A stretch of DNA of 64,000 bases, from positions 41,440 to 105,439 of the forward strand of contig CALLBO010000026.1 of the NCBI GenBank assembly GCA_937998875.1, given 5' to 3'. This DNA is from an uncultured Granulosicoccaceae bacterium (GTDB taxonomy: Bacteria; Pseudomonadota; Gammaproteobacteria; Granulosicoccales; Granulosicoccaceae). Shown here piece after piece: positions 17,218-25,733 of this stretch. The notes beneath the pieces were generated by a model. That model ran no database searches, was not told the DNA's origin, and was given only the letters and a program-made list of their open reading frames with translations. How positions within the stretch are numbered: the stretch's first letter is position 1; each line of letters starts with the position of its first letter. The position numbers were made by a program, and so were the translations under genes.

Positions 17218-18483
17218 TTATCCAGCCGCACCCGGTTGCGGGTCTGACAAATCAGCCTGCAATAAAAGATTCATCAGTACCTTTGCCGTGGCAGCAGCAT
17301 CTTCTCTGGTAATGCTTTCATCCGGATGATGGCTCAATCCGTCTTTGCATCGCACAAACAGCATCGCGATGCGCGTCAGGTCTGCCAGTGCCATCGCATC
17401 ATGCCCCGCACCACTTGGCAGTGTAAGCAGGCGATAGCCGCTACTTTTTATTGCGCTGGCTAACTGGTTGCTTAACCAACTGTCGCAAGTTCTGCCTTCG
17501 GCCTGGTAAGTTCGCATCGGTTTAACAGCAACTCCGCGACGTTGGCTAATACGTTCCAGTGCACTGAACACTTTTGCTTCGGCATCGTCTCGTGTGCTGT
17601 CTTTGCTTGAACGCAGATCGAGTGAAAAATTGACCTGACCCGGTATTACATTGCCTGCACCGGGTAGTGCGTCAATCATCCCCACCGTGCCAACAACATC
17701 AGGCAGCTGCGTGCATATATCTTCAATTGCAAGAATGCACTCCGAGGCTGCCGTCAACGCGTCCTCGCGCAGATTCATTGGTACAGTTCCAGCGTGTCCG
17801 GCTTTGCCTGTAACTTCAATTTGGTAGCGGGATGCACCTGAAATCGCCGTCACCAGCCCTACTGGTAAATCCTCGAGTTCCAGAACCGGCCCTTGTTCGA
17901 TGTGAATTTCTACAAATCCGATAAAATCCTCGCTATGACGCCTGGCGGTTTGGAGTTGATCAGGGTCTTGTCCGAATTCACGAAGTGCCTCTGCGATACT
18001 GATTCCTGATGCATCGCATTCCTGCAGTGTCTCTTCATCAAGCGTTCCAGCTATTGCCCGTGAACCAAGCAGCGTCGACGGGAAACGTACGCCTTCTTCA
18101 TCGCAAAAACCGACAATCTCGATCGGAAATGGAAGTTTTTTCTGTTGTTTATGTAGTATTTCCACACAAATTATAGGTATCACTACCCCCAACATGCCAT
18201 CGTAGCGGCCGCCGTTGCGAACCGTATCGAGGTGGGAGCCGATCAGTAGCGCAGGTCCTTCTTTGCTGCCTTCGTAACGGCCAATAATATTGCCAATGGC
18301 ATCGGTATGTACCTGCATTCCACACGCAGTCATCCACTCACCAACCAGACTGTTTGCCTGCTTATGCTGCTCGCTCAGTGAAACACGAGTCAAGTGATCG
18401 GTGCTTTCGGAGATTGCTGAGAGAGCTTCTATACAGCTCATTATTCGCGATGCAATATCCAGGTCTGGAGTAGAGTCATTCAT
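17218..18483 (-). CDS. allC: Allantoate amidohydrolase (M20 family)
   Basis: A 421-residue M20-type zinc/manganese amidohydrolase. Metal ligands are visible in IGSHLDTV (H84), GGRYDG (D95), CDEEG (E130) and EIHIEQG; the dimerisation lid begins at GKAGHAGTVPMNLREDA, and LPSGAGHDAMALA carries the last conserved His-Asp. This is the AllC / N-carbamoyl amino acid hydrolase group. Allantoate amidohydrolase releases ureidoglycine, CO2 and ammonia. Being the first gene of the operon with pucG, carbamate kinase and fdrA makes allantoate the best guess. Ureidoglycolate or N-carbamoyl-amino-acid hydrolysis is the alternative. Confidence 0.85.
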   Translation of the reverse strand: MNDSTPDLDIASRIMSCIEALSAISESTDHLTRVSLSEQHKQANSLVGEWMTACGMQVHTDAIGNIIGRYEGSKEGPALLIGSHLDTVRNGGRYDGMLGVVIPIICVEILHKQQKKLPFPIEIVGFCDEEGVRFPSTLLGSRAIAGTLDEETLQECDASGISIAEALREFGQDPDQLQTARRHSEDFIGFVEIHIEQGPVLELEDLPVGLVTAISGASRYQIEVTGKAGHAGTVPMNLREDALTAASECILAIEDICTQLPDVVGTVGMIDALPGAGNVIPGQVNFSLDLRSSKDSTRDDAEAKVFSALERISQRRGVAVKPMRTYQAEGRTCDSWLSNQLASAIKSSGYRLLTLPSGAGHDAMALADLTRIAMLFVRCKDGLSHHPDESITREDAAATAKVLMNLLLQADLSDPQPGAAG

Positions 18484-18832
18484 CTGGTTTTTAAATCATC
18501 GGCAGTAGGCATGTGACGTAGTGATCTGAGAAAAATCCCGGTTTTGTGCAATTCGATCGGCCGAAAATGACATGATAGTCTGAATCCTTATTGAATACCG
18601 AAAAGATATTTTTCACGACCTCTTGCGATCTTGATACCCACTGGGGTTTGAAAGCCTCGCTTGTGAATGCAGCAGGCGAAACGCTGGAATCAACTTTGCA
18701 GCAGCAGCGAAAGCATTGCGCAACAATCAATATATTGGAATCAATGTAGCTAACAACGGCTGCAAAAGATATTGTTCGCACGAGGCACATATAGTTAAAA
18801 TTACTCGAAGGTATCCTATGTAGCTGGCAGCA
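18484..18832. other. Intergenic gap between allC and the GntR gene
   Basis: These 349 bases contain no convincing gene; the minus-strand open frame at 18491-18790 has no ribosome binding site or recognisable domain. The promoter of the six-gene ureide operon must lie here, but I cannot place it with confidence. Confidence 0.5.
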
Positions 18833-19546
18833 CTAGCCCTTCGAGAACAAGCTGACGAAATCAACACTATCGTTCGCCGGTGCATTTAAATTAATATGAT
18901 CGAGAATTTTATTTAAGTGCGCATGCATCAGGCTTTCTGCAAGGTCTATATTTTGTTTGCGGAATGCCTCCAGTAGATCAGTATGATCATCGTCTCTGCA
19001 GCTTGATACACCTGGTGCACCGTATACACTGATGATAAGTGATGATCTGGCGACCAGTTCTTTGACCGTTCGTATCATCACATCATTGTTGGCGATTTCT
19101 GCGAGTAATATGTGAAAGCTTCCCGACAATCGAATAGCCTCATGTCGATTGTCGTTATCATGCGCGGCGTGTTCTTTTTTCAGGTGCTTTTCAAGACGAA
19201 TTAAATCTTCTGCATTTGCACGTTCTACCGCCAGCTTCACAACACTCGGCTCCACGGCTAATCGCGCTTCAAACACATCGCGGGATTGTTTCTCAGTGGG
19301 TGAAGCGATATAAGCGCCGCGATTAGAGATTATTTCAACCACCTCACGACTGGCGAGTATTAAGAGTGCTCTGCGGACGTGCATTCGCCCGACATCAAAG
19401 GCTTCACAAAGTGCAGCCTCGGACAGCTTGGTACCGGGTTGCAGGCGCTGATCAACGACTGCTTCGAAGATCTGCTCAACAACCCTTTCTTCTGTTGCTC
19501 TCTCGCTGCTTTCAGTAATTTTTACAGGATCTTTCAAACTATGCAT
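18833..19546 (-). CDS. GntR-family (FadR/FCD subfamily) regulator
   Basis: A 237-residue regulator. Residues 15-85 form a GntR winged helix (VVEQIFEAVVDQRLQPGTKL followed by SEAALCEAFDVGRMHVRRAL). The all-helical FCD ligand domain follows, with the acidic/His residues that often bind metal (ARLAVEPSVV, SGSFHILLAEIANN). It sits between the minus-strand ureide catabolic operon and the plus-strand ABC importer, so it probably controls both. A perfect 14-bp palindrome 42 bases upstream of its start codon (19589-19602) is the likely operator. The ligand may be allantoate, allantoin or a later ureide; inferred. Confidence 0.88.
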   Translation of the reverse strand: MHSLKDPVKITESSERATEERVVEQIFEAVVDQRLQPGTKLSEAALCEAFDVGRMHVRRALLILASREVVEIISNRGAYIASPTEKQSRDVFEARLAVEPSVVKLAVERANAEDLIRLEKHLKKEHAAHDNDNRHEAIRLSGSFHILLAEIANNDVMIRTVKELVARSSLIISVYGAPGVSSCRDDDHTDLLEAFRKQNIDLAESLMHAHLNKILDHINLNAPANDSVDFVSLFSKG

Positions 19547-19588
19547 TTGGTTTGGGACTCATCTCGCTCTCGATAATTGTGCGCTCTA

Positions 19589-19602
19589 CATTGTTAACAA
19601 TG
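19589..19602. promoter_or_regulatory. Candidate GntR operator palindrome
   Basis: CATTGTTAACAATG is a perfect 14-bp palindrome between the gntR-type gene and the divergent importer genes. A partial copy, CATTGACAAT, overlaps the -35 element of the candidate importer promoter. Position and symmetry fit a dimeric GntR/FCD site. Confidence 0.5.
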
Positions 19603-19637
19603 CAAACGCAACTAATAAACAATAAGATATTAAATCA

Positions 19638-19666
19638 TTGACAATCAAATTCAAACTTGGTTGTAT
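19638..19666 (+). promoter_or_regulatory. Candidate promoter of the ureide importer operon
   Basis: A perfect TTGACA (19638-19643) is followed after 17 bases by TTGTAT, a weak -10. The start point would be near 19673, leaving a leader of about 190 bases before the ATG at 19862. The leader has small stem-loops (for example TAGCA/TGCTA) but no known riboswitch that I recognise. Confidence 0.4.
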
Positions 19667-19861
19667 GAGGACGAGATATCCGAAGATTCGGGAGAATTGG
19701 CGCCCTAGCACTTAGCGCTGCTAAAAAGTACGCGCTCTGAGTTAAAACTAGCGGCATACATCTTTTGTCTGTCTGGATACTGTTTGCCGTCCGTTTACAA
19801 CAGCAGAGCCTGGCAAATGAAATATCTCATACCGGAAGGTCAATTACTTGGAGGATTAACA

Positions 19862-21049
19862 ATGATAAGACGTGATTTTATCAAGTCAGTCAGCATTCTT
19901 GCTGCGGCGACAATGTTCAGTGCCGGGTCGGCGTTGGCAGCCAACGACGTACTGAAAATCGGTTTCGTGGGCGTCACTAGTGGTCCTGCGGCCGCCTGGG
20001 GTATTTCCAATCAACGCTCAATGGAAGCACGTGCAGCGTGGATTAACGAAACTGGTGGTTATGAAATCGATGGCAAAATGTATGACATCGAGATTGTAGC
20101 GTTTGATGATCAGAAAGATCCAAAGCGTGCCATCGCCGGAATGGAAAAAATGGCTCAAGAGGGCATTCACTATGTTGTTGGCCCTAATGTAGATGATGGC
20201 GCAGCGGCAGTGCGACCAGTTGCCGAGCAGAACGGTATTATGTATTTCCCGTATGCATTCCCCAAGGCGTTGTATACAGCACCGGCATCCAATGCCGTAC
20301 TGGGCATGGTAGCAAACTACCAGTCTGGCCCCGCAATTTACGAGCACCTGATGAAAAGCGAAGGTGTAGAGAAGATTGCTTTTGTGGCTGCCAATGAATC
20401 CGATCCACTAAGTCAACGCGACAGCGGTGTTGAAGCAGCTAAAGCACTTGGTCTGGAAGTAGTATCAGATTCAGTGACCTATCAAGTCGACACTACTGAC
20501 TTCACGCCAGTGATCTTGCCGGTATTGAAGACGCAGCCCGATTTACTGGTTCTGTCTGGTGTATCTCCGGCTAACGCACCACAGCTTATTCGTTCAGCAC
20601 GTGAGCTTGGCTACACCGGTTTAATGTCCACTGAAACTGCTCAGGATGCAAAAGTATTGCAAGAGGGCGCAGGTGATCTGGCCAATGGCTTTATTTCTGT
20701 AGGTGGCGCATCAACTGAAGAGCTCGCCTCGGATATGATGCGTGAATTTGTTGATCGTTACACCAAGATGTTTGGTGAGTACAATGATGAGTCCAATACA
20801 AAGGTATATGCCCTCGAGTATATTCTGGAAACAATCAAAGCTGATCCTGCGGGTATGACAGATGTAGAAGCATTCAAAACCGCCATGGACACTTTTGAAG
20901 CACCGAACCCTTATATGGTTGGTGATGCAAAACTGAGCTATGTTGGCAGTACGTCGTTCGGTCAGAAACGTCAGGTGGCAGTGCCTCTTGTAGTTAATGT
21001 ATTTAAAGACGGTGAATTCGAAACACTTTTCGTAGCAAAAGTAGACTAA
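19862..21049 (+). CDS. ABC importer substrate-binding protein (Peripla_BP_6/LivJ-UrtA type)
   Basis: A 395-residue periplasmic binding protein of the branched-chain amino acid/amide/urea class. I start at the ATG at 19862 because GGAGG lies eight bases upstream; the longer frame from 19784 has no such signal. The N terminus MIRRDFIKSVSILAAATMFS carries a twin-arginine-like RRDFIK motif before the hydrophobic segment and an ALA cut site. LKIGFVGVTSGPAAAWG is the usual first strand. It opens a five-gene importer operon ending in a racemase gene, and lies divergent to the ureide operon, so allantoin, allantoate or another ureide is the probable cargo. Confidence 0.88.
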   Translation: MIRRDFIKSVSILAAATMFSAGSALAANDVLKIGFVGVTSGPAAAWGISNQRSMEARAAWINETGGYEIDGKMYDIEIVAFDDQKDPKRAIAGMEKMAQEGIHYVVGPNVDDGAAAVRPVAEQNGIMYFPYAFPKALYTAPASNAVLGMVANYQSGPAIYEHLMKSEGVEKIAFVAANESDPLSQRDSGVEAAKALGLEVVSDSVTYQVDTTDFTPVILPVLKTQPDLLVLSGVSPANAPQLIRSARELGYTGLMSTETAQDAKVLQEGAGDLANGFISVGGASTEELASDMMREFVDRYTKMFGEYNDESNTKVYALEYILETIKADPAGMTDVEAFKTAMDTFEAPNPYMVGDAKLSYVGSTSFGQKRQVAVPLVVNVFKDGEFETLFVAKVD

Positions 21050-21071
21050 CTCTGCTCACACCGTATCGCTA

Positions 21072-21096
21072 GAGCCGGGGAGGGGTACCTCGGCTC
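21072..21096 (+). terminator. Stem-loop between binding-protein and permease genes
   Basis: GAGCCGGGG pairs with CCTCGGCTC (9 bp, one G-U) around AGGGGTA. It begins 22 bases after the stop codon. There is no T-run. Such hairpins often protect or partly end the message so that the binding protein is made in excess. Confidence 0.55.
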
Positions 21097-21130
21097 AGCT
21101 TTAGCACTACCTTCTGGAATTACAAATTCA

Positions 21131-22000
21131 ATGGAACAGATACTGGCCAATGGGCTCTATCTTGGAGCGCAATATGCGCTGATAGCACTTGGTTTAACCC
21201 TAATATTTTCACTGATGAACGTACTGAATTTTGCCCACGGGCAGATGTATGTATTTGGTGGTTTCGTTACTTACACAGTCGTTGCTCAATTAGGCCTGCC
21301 GTTTGTTGTCGGTTTGTTTGTCTCGGCCATGACTCTGGCGGTTATGGGAGCTTTTATAGAAAAGTTTCTGTTTCGTCCGGTGATAAAAAAATCAACCCGT
21401 GAAGAGTCAACCATGCTTTTAGCAGCTGGCATCGCATTTTTTCTTGATGCGGTAATTCTTTTGATTTTTGGTGAAAAACAACGCGGCGTACCCAAAATCA
21501 TCGACGGTGTGCTCAATTGGGATTTTAGAATTATTATGCCGTATGACCGGATCCTGATCGGTTGCCTTGCAGTTGCGATGATCATTGCGTTTATTTTGTT
21601 TATGCAGTATTCCAAAACAGGTCGTGCGATGCGCGCATTGGCGCAAGACCGAGTTGCGGCGCAGTTAATGGGAGTGGAAGTAGATCGTTACTCGATGATT
21701 GGCTTCGCACTTGGCGCTATGCTGGCAGGGCTTGTCGGTGGACTACTCGTCACCATTACCGGTGTCAACTTGGGCATGGGCGGGCCGACATCTATCAAGG
21801 CATTTTTGATGATAATGATCGGCGGAGCAGGTGTTATCTCGGGCGCTATTGCCGGTGGATTTATTTTAGGCATGATGGAGTCAATCGGGCTAACTGCACT
21901 TTCCTCTTATGGTGATATAACTTATCTGGTTATCTTCGCAACCTTGATGGTATTTCTGGCTATAAGGCCGCAAGGCCTCATGGGCAAGCCCTGGGGCTGA
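21131..22000 (+). CDS. LivH-family ABC importer permease
   Basis: A 289-residue inner membrane permease with about eight hydrophobic segments. It begins ILANGLYLGAQYALIALGLT, and LIFSLMNVLNFAHGQMY is a hallmark of LivH/UrtB permeases. RAMRALAQDRVAAQLMGVEV is the cytoplasmic coupling loop that touches the ATPase. It is the second gene of the importer operon and pairs with the LivM-type permease that follows 4 bases later. Cargo is inferred from context, as for the binding protein. Confidence 0.9.
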   Translation: MEQILANGLYLGAQYALIALGLTLIFSLMNVLNFAHGQMYVFGGFVTYTVVAQLGLPFVVGLFVSAMTLAVMGAFIEKFLFRPVIKKSTREESTMLLAAGIAFFLDAVILLIFGEKQRGVPKIIDGVLNWDFRIIMPYDRILIGCLAVAMIIAFILFMQYSKTGRAMRALAQDRVAAQLMGVEVDRYSMIGFALGAMLAGLVGGLLVTITGVNLGMGGPTSIKAFLMIMIGGAGVISGAIAGGFILGMMESIGLTALSSYGDITYLVIFATLMVFLAIRPQGLMGKPWG

Positions 22001-22004
22001 TGAA

Positions 22005-22976
22005 GTGAACATAAAACAGATAGTCGGGGTGGTTGTTTTCCTGCTGCTAGTCTTTATAGCGGTACCCTGGGCAATTGCCAGTTCAGGCAGGTGGGATTTC
22101 TATTACACGTTAACCTCGGTAGCCCTGCTATCAATTGCATCAGCAGGTGTATGGCTAACGTTCTATATCGGCCGCATCAATATCGGGCAGGGCGCCTATG
22201 CATTAGCAGGCGGCTACGTGTCAGCTGTACTGATTATGCAGGTCGGTATGAACTTCTGGTTTACAATTCCACTGGCAGGTATTTTTTGCGCTTTGCTGAG
22301 CGTCCTGATTGGTGTACCCATTCTTCGATTGCGTGGTGTGTACTTCGCGATGGTAACACTGGTGCTTACTGAAGTTATGCGCCTGGCTGCATTGGCGTTG
22401 CCCATTACTAATGGCGCTAAAGGTATTACCTCTATTCCTTTACCACAAGAACTATCACTATTCGGCCTGACGTTGATACCGGATTTCAGTACGTTGGAAA
22501 ACCCGAAGTTAGCGTTCTACTTTGCAGCAGTCAGCATAATGGTGATCTGTTATGCCGTGTTGTGGCGTATTGTCAATTCACGTCTCGGGCACCTATGCCG
22601 CTCGCTGCAACAGAACGAAGAGCTATCTGCATCTATTGGTGTGCATACAGCGTATCTGCGTGTATTGGCGTACTCTATATCAAGCTTTTTTGGTGGAATA
22701 GCCGGAGCAATGTTTGTTGCTATATCGCAGTCCATTTACCCGTCCAGTTTTCAGGTCGCAGATAGCATCAACTTCATGCTTAACTGTTTTCTAGGTGGCC
22801 TGGGATACGTATTCGGGCCAATGCTTGGCACTCTGGTGCTTTACTTTGGTTGGGATCTGCTGTTTACAACCGGTCGATACCAGCTACTCATATATTCGAG
22901 TTTGTTGATTGCACTGATACTGCTGCTTCCCAATGGGATTCTTAGTATCTTTAGCCGAAAAGAGAAGCGCTCATGA
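22005..22976 (+). CDS. LivM-family ABC importer permease
   Basis: A 323-residue second permease of the importer, starting at GTG 22005. Hydrophobic segments run through most of the protein; YIGRINIGQGAYALAGGYVS is the LivM counterpart of the GHGAFF motif, and SLQQNEELSASIGVHTAYLR is the coupling loop. Its stop codon overlaps the start of the first ATPase gene by four bases (ATGA), so translation is coupled. Normal length for the family (about 320-360). Confidence 0.9.
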   Translation: MNIKQIVGVVVFLLLVFIAVPWAIASSGRWDFYYTLTSVALLSIASAGVWLTFYIGRINIGQGAYALAGGYVSAVLIMQVGMNFWFTIPLAGIFCALLSVLIGVPILRLRGVYFAMVTLVLTEVMRLAALALPITNGAKGITSIPLPQELSLFGLTLIPDFSTLENPKLAFYFAAVSIMVICYAVLWRIVNSRLGHLCRSLQQNEELSASIGVHTAYLRVLAYSISSFFGGIAGAMFVAISQSIYPSSFQVADSINFMLNCFLGGLGYVFGPMLGTLVLYFGWDLLFTTGRYQLLIYSSLLIALILLLPNGILSIFSRKEKRS

Positions 22977-23755
22977 GCACTATTCTTGAGGTGGATGGTA
23001 TTACCAAAAAATATGGCGGCCTGGTCGCCGTGAACAACGTATCGTTTGATGTGACAGAAGGCGAAATTCTGTCTGTCATTGGTCCTAACGGTGCTGGTAA
23101 ATCTACGCTGTTTAAGTTGATATCGTCGTTTGTGCGGGCTACCTCAGGCACGGTTAACTTTAAGGGTGATCGGATATCTAATCTCACGCCTCACACAGTT
23201 GCACGTAAGGGGGTGGTGCGAACGTTTCAGGAAACCACTATTTTCCGCTCCATGACCGTGCGAGAGAATGTTGTTGTATCACATCACTTGCGATCCAAGG
23301 CGTCACTGCTCGGGTTCTTTTTTGGTAGCAACACAGCTCGTGCAGATGAGGAAGCATTTGGTCGTTCTGCCGATGAGATAATCGAATTTCTAGGTCTCGA
23401 ATCAATCAGTAATGAAGTAGCTTCAAACTTACCGCAAGGACATCTTCGAGCACTCGGTATGGCGATAGGTCTTGCAACTGACCCGGCAATCTTGCTGCTC
23501 GACGAGCCTTTTGCCGGAATGAATCATGACGAGACTATGCGCATGGTTAATCTGGTACGGAGCCTACGTGATGAAAGGGGTATCACCGTGTTGCTGGTAG
23601 AGCATGACATGCCAGCCGTGATGAAAATAAGTGACCGGATTGTTGTTATCAACTTTGGCGAAAAGATCGCAGAAGGCTCCCCTGCAGAGATTCAGTCAAA
23701 CGAAAAAGTAATTGAGGCCTATCTCGGCAGTGACGACGATGAGATTGGCTTGTAA
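22973..23755 (+). CDS. LivG-family ABC importer ATPase
   Basis: A 260-residue nucleotide-binding subunit. Walker A GPNGAGKST, a LivG-type signature LPQGHLRAL in place of LSGGQ, Walker B ILLLDEP and the switch His in LLVEHDM. This divergent signature is normal for LivG. The gene overlaps its neighbours by four and one bases, showing tight coupling. Forms a heterodimer with the LivF-type ATPase. Confidence 0.92.
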   Translation: MSTILEVDGITKKYGGLVAVNNVSFDVTEGEILSVIGPNGAGKSTLFKLISSFVRATSGTVNFKGDRISNLTPHTVARKGVVRTFQETTIFRSMTVRENVVVSHHLRSKASLLGFFFGSNTARADEEAFGRSADEIIEFLGLESISNEVASNLPQGHLRALGMAIGLATDPAILLLDEPFAGMNHDETMRMVNLVRSLRDERGITVLLVEHDMPAVMKISDRIVVINFGEKIAEGSPAEIQSNEKVIEAYLGSDDDEIGL

Positions 23756-24486
23756 TGACTACGACGCAAATGCTTTCTCTAAACAATGTCGAGTTATATT
23801 ACGACCATGTGTACGCACTCAAGGGCGTTTCGATAGACCTAAACGAGGGTGAGACTGTCGCGCTGATCGGCGCTAACGGAGCTGGTAAATCATCGATACT
23901 AAGAGCTATTACGGGTCTGAGTCCCATCACCTCAGGAGAGATCCATTATCAGGGGGCTCGCCTTGATGGCACGAGCGCCGCGGAGATTGTAAAAAACGGC
24001 ATCGCGATGGTGCCGGAGGGTCGCCGGGTCTTCCCTTATATGTCGGTCAAAGATAATTTGTTGATGGGTGCATTTACCCGCACTGACAAAACACAAATTA
24101 CGAAAACACTGAACGATGTATTTGAACGGTTCCCGCGATTGCAGGAACGAGCCAGACAACAGGCAGGCACGTTGTCTGGTGGTGAACAACAAATGATGGT
24201 TATAGGCCGGGCGCTGATGGCAAAACCCAGATTACTGCTGCTAGACGAACCGTCACTTGGTATTGCGCCAAAACTCGTCCAGGACATTGCGCGAGCAATA
24301 GTTGCGATAAACCGTGATGAAAATGTCTCTGTGTTGCTGGTAGAGCAAAATTCGCGAATGGCTTTATCGATATCTCATCGTGCGTATGCGATGTCTACCG
24401 GATCAGTAGCACTCAGCGGGGTGTCGCGTGACCTGATGAACGATGACAGAATTAAAGCCGCTTATCTTGGGGGAGATCTGGAATAA
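23755..24486 (+). CDS. LivF-family ABC importer ATPase
   Basis: A 243-residue second ATPase. Walker A GANGAGKSS, signature LSGGEQQM, Walker B LLLLDEP, and LLVEQNSRMAL typical of LivF. The ATG shares one base with the preceding stop codon (TAATG). It completes a full importer: binding protein, two permeases, two ATPases. The racemase gene begins 5 bases after its end. Confidence 0.92.
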   Translation: MTTTQMLSLNNVELYYDHVYALKGVSIDLNEGETVALIGANGAGKSSILRAITGLSPITSGEIHYQGARLDGTSAAEIVKNGIAMVPEGRRVFPYMSVKDNLLMGAFTRTDKTQITKTLNDVFERFPRLQERARQQAGTLSGGEQQMMVIGRALMAKPRLLLLDEPSLGIAPKLVQDIARAIVAINRDENVSVLLVEQNSRMALSISHRAYAMSTGSVALSGVSRDLMNDDRIKAAYLGGDLE

Positions 24487-24491
24487 CCATC

Positions 24492-25181
24492 ATGCAGCTA
24501 TTGATAATCAATCCAAATACCACCCAGAGTATGACTGCCAAAATAGCGGCTGCAGCTAACAGTGTCGCTTTCAGTGATACCACTATTACAGCGGTAAACC
24601 CGGTGACCGGTCCTGCGAGTATCCAGGGATACTACGATGAAGCAGCGTGTATGCCCGGCATTCTTGAGCTGGTACAACAGCATCAGGGAGTGGATGCGAT
24701 AGTACTTGCCTGTTTTGATGACACTGGCCTCGATGCCGTACGATGCATGACCGACTCACCGGTGCTTGGTATTGGAGAAGCGGCGTACCACGCAGCATCA
24801 GTATTATCCAATCGATTTTCTGTAGTTACCACATTGGCAAGATCAGTACCCGCGCTGGAACACAATCTTATGAAATACGGTCTGGCGGCGCGTTGCTGCG
24901 GGGTCCGTGCATCAGAAGTACCGGTGCTTGATCTTGAAAAACCAGGTAGTGATGCGCGTGATCAAATAAGTAAAGAGATCAGACTAGCACTGAGTGAGGA
25001 CAAAGCAGAGGCGATAGTGCTTGGTTGTGCCGGTATGACAGATTTAGCTAAATCATTGGCATCTGAGCATGGTGTGCCGGTGCTGGATGGGGTGGTGTGC
25101 GCTGTGAGCTGGGCTGAATCACTGGTTCGTGTAGGGTTAAAAACAAGCAAAACCGGTGGCTATACACCTGCTGTAATCTAA
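24492..25181 (+). CDS. Allantoin/hydantoin racemase (Asp/Glu racemase superfamily)
   Basis: A 229-residue cofactor-independent racemase. The two catalytic cysteines lie in VLACFDDTG (C74) and VLGCAGM (C179), and LLIINPNTTQSMT is the start shared by hydantoin and allantoin racemases. It would interconvert allantoin enantiomers so that a stereospecific allantoinase can use both. It is the last gene of the importer operon, 5 bases after the ATPase gene. Together with the opposite operon this favours allantoin over hydantoin. No allantoinase gene is in the window. Confidence 0.82.
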   Translation: MQLLIINPNTTQSMTAKIAAAANSVAFSDTTITAVNPVTGPASIQGYYDEAACMPGILELVQQHQGVDAIVLACFDDTGLDAVRCMTDSPVLGIGEAAYHAASVLSNRFSVVTTLARSVPALEHNLMKYGLAARCCGVRASEVPVLDLEKPGSDARDQISKEIRLALSEDKAEAIVLGCAGMTDLAKSLASEHGVPVLDGVVCAVSWAESLVRVGLKTSKTGGYTPAVI

Positions 25182-25316
25182 CCGCAGCAGTCGCTGCCTC
25201 ACTGGCTGAAAGTGTTACTCTCAGCAAGTTCTCTTAGTGTGCGAGTACTCGAAGGATCAGCCAACAACCCTGACGGCTTACTGCCAAGAACCGATACATG
25301 ACAATAACCTGAAACA

Positions 25317-25640
25317 ATGCAGGCAATAGTCCTCACCGGCCACGGTGGACTGGAAGCGCTCGTGCATCACCACGGTTGGCCAGTGCCAGCGATCGGCGAC
25401 AATGACGTACTTATACGGGTAGCGGCATGCGGCATGAACAATACCGACGTTAATACACGTTCTGGATGGTATTCAAAAGCCGTCACCAAAGCGACTACTG
25501 GCAGTGCGTAAGAAACGGTAGATGAGAAGATCCCACCTGGGGAGGAGCGCCCATCCATTTTCCACGTATTCAAGGCGATGATGTGTGCGGTACTGTCGTC
25601 GCGGTGGGGGCAAATGCTGATTTGTCGTCGCTGTGGGGTA
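25317..25640 (+). pseudogene. Decayed zinc/quinone-type alcohol dehydrogenase (MDR) fragment
   Basis: The first 64 codons from 25317 encode MQAIVLTGHGGLEALVHHHG and a GroES-like start ending NNTDVNTRSGWYS, as in MDR dehydrogenases. A TAA stop at 25509-25511 interrupts the frame, and further on the reading shifts by a base. In the shifted frame the family sequence continues as GGAPIHFPRIQGDDVCGTVV, AVGANADLSS, then is lost near 25640. The rest of the roughly 350-residue protein is missing. It is a clear remnant with at least one stop, one frameshift and a 3' deletion. Confidence 0.85.
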
Positions 25641-25733
25641 GTTCTGTTTCTTAAAACTACTCCGCTACCAGGAGACGGTGCTAAGTCTCGAATTTTTCCT
25701 GAAATCACGAACTAACACTATTGTCCATTTTAC

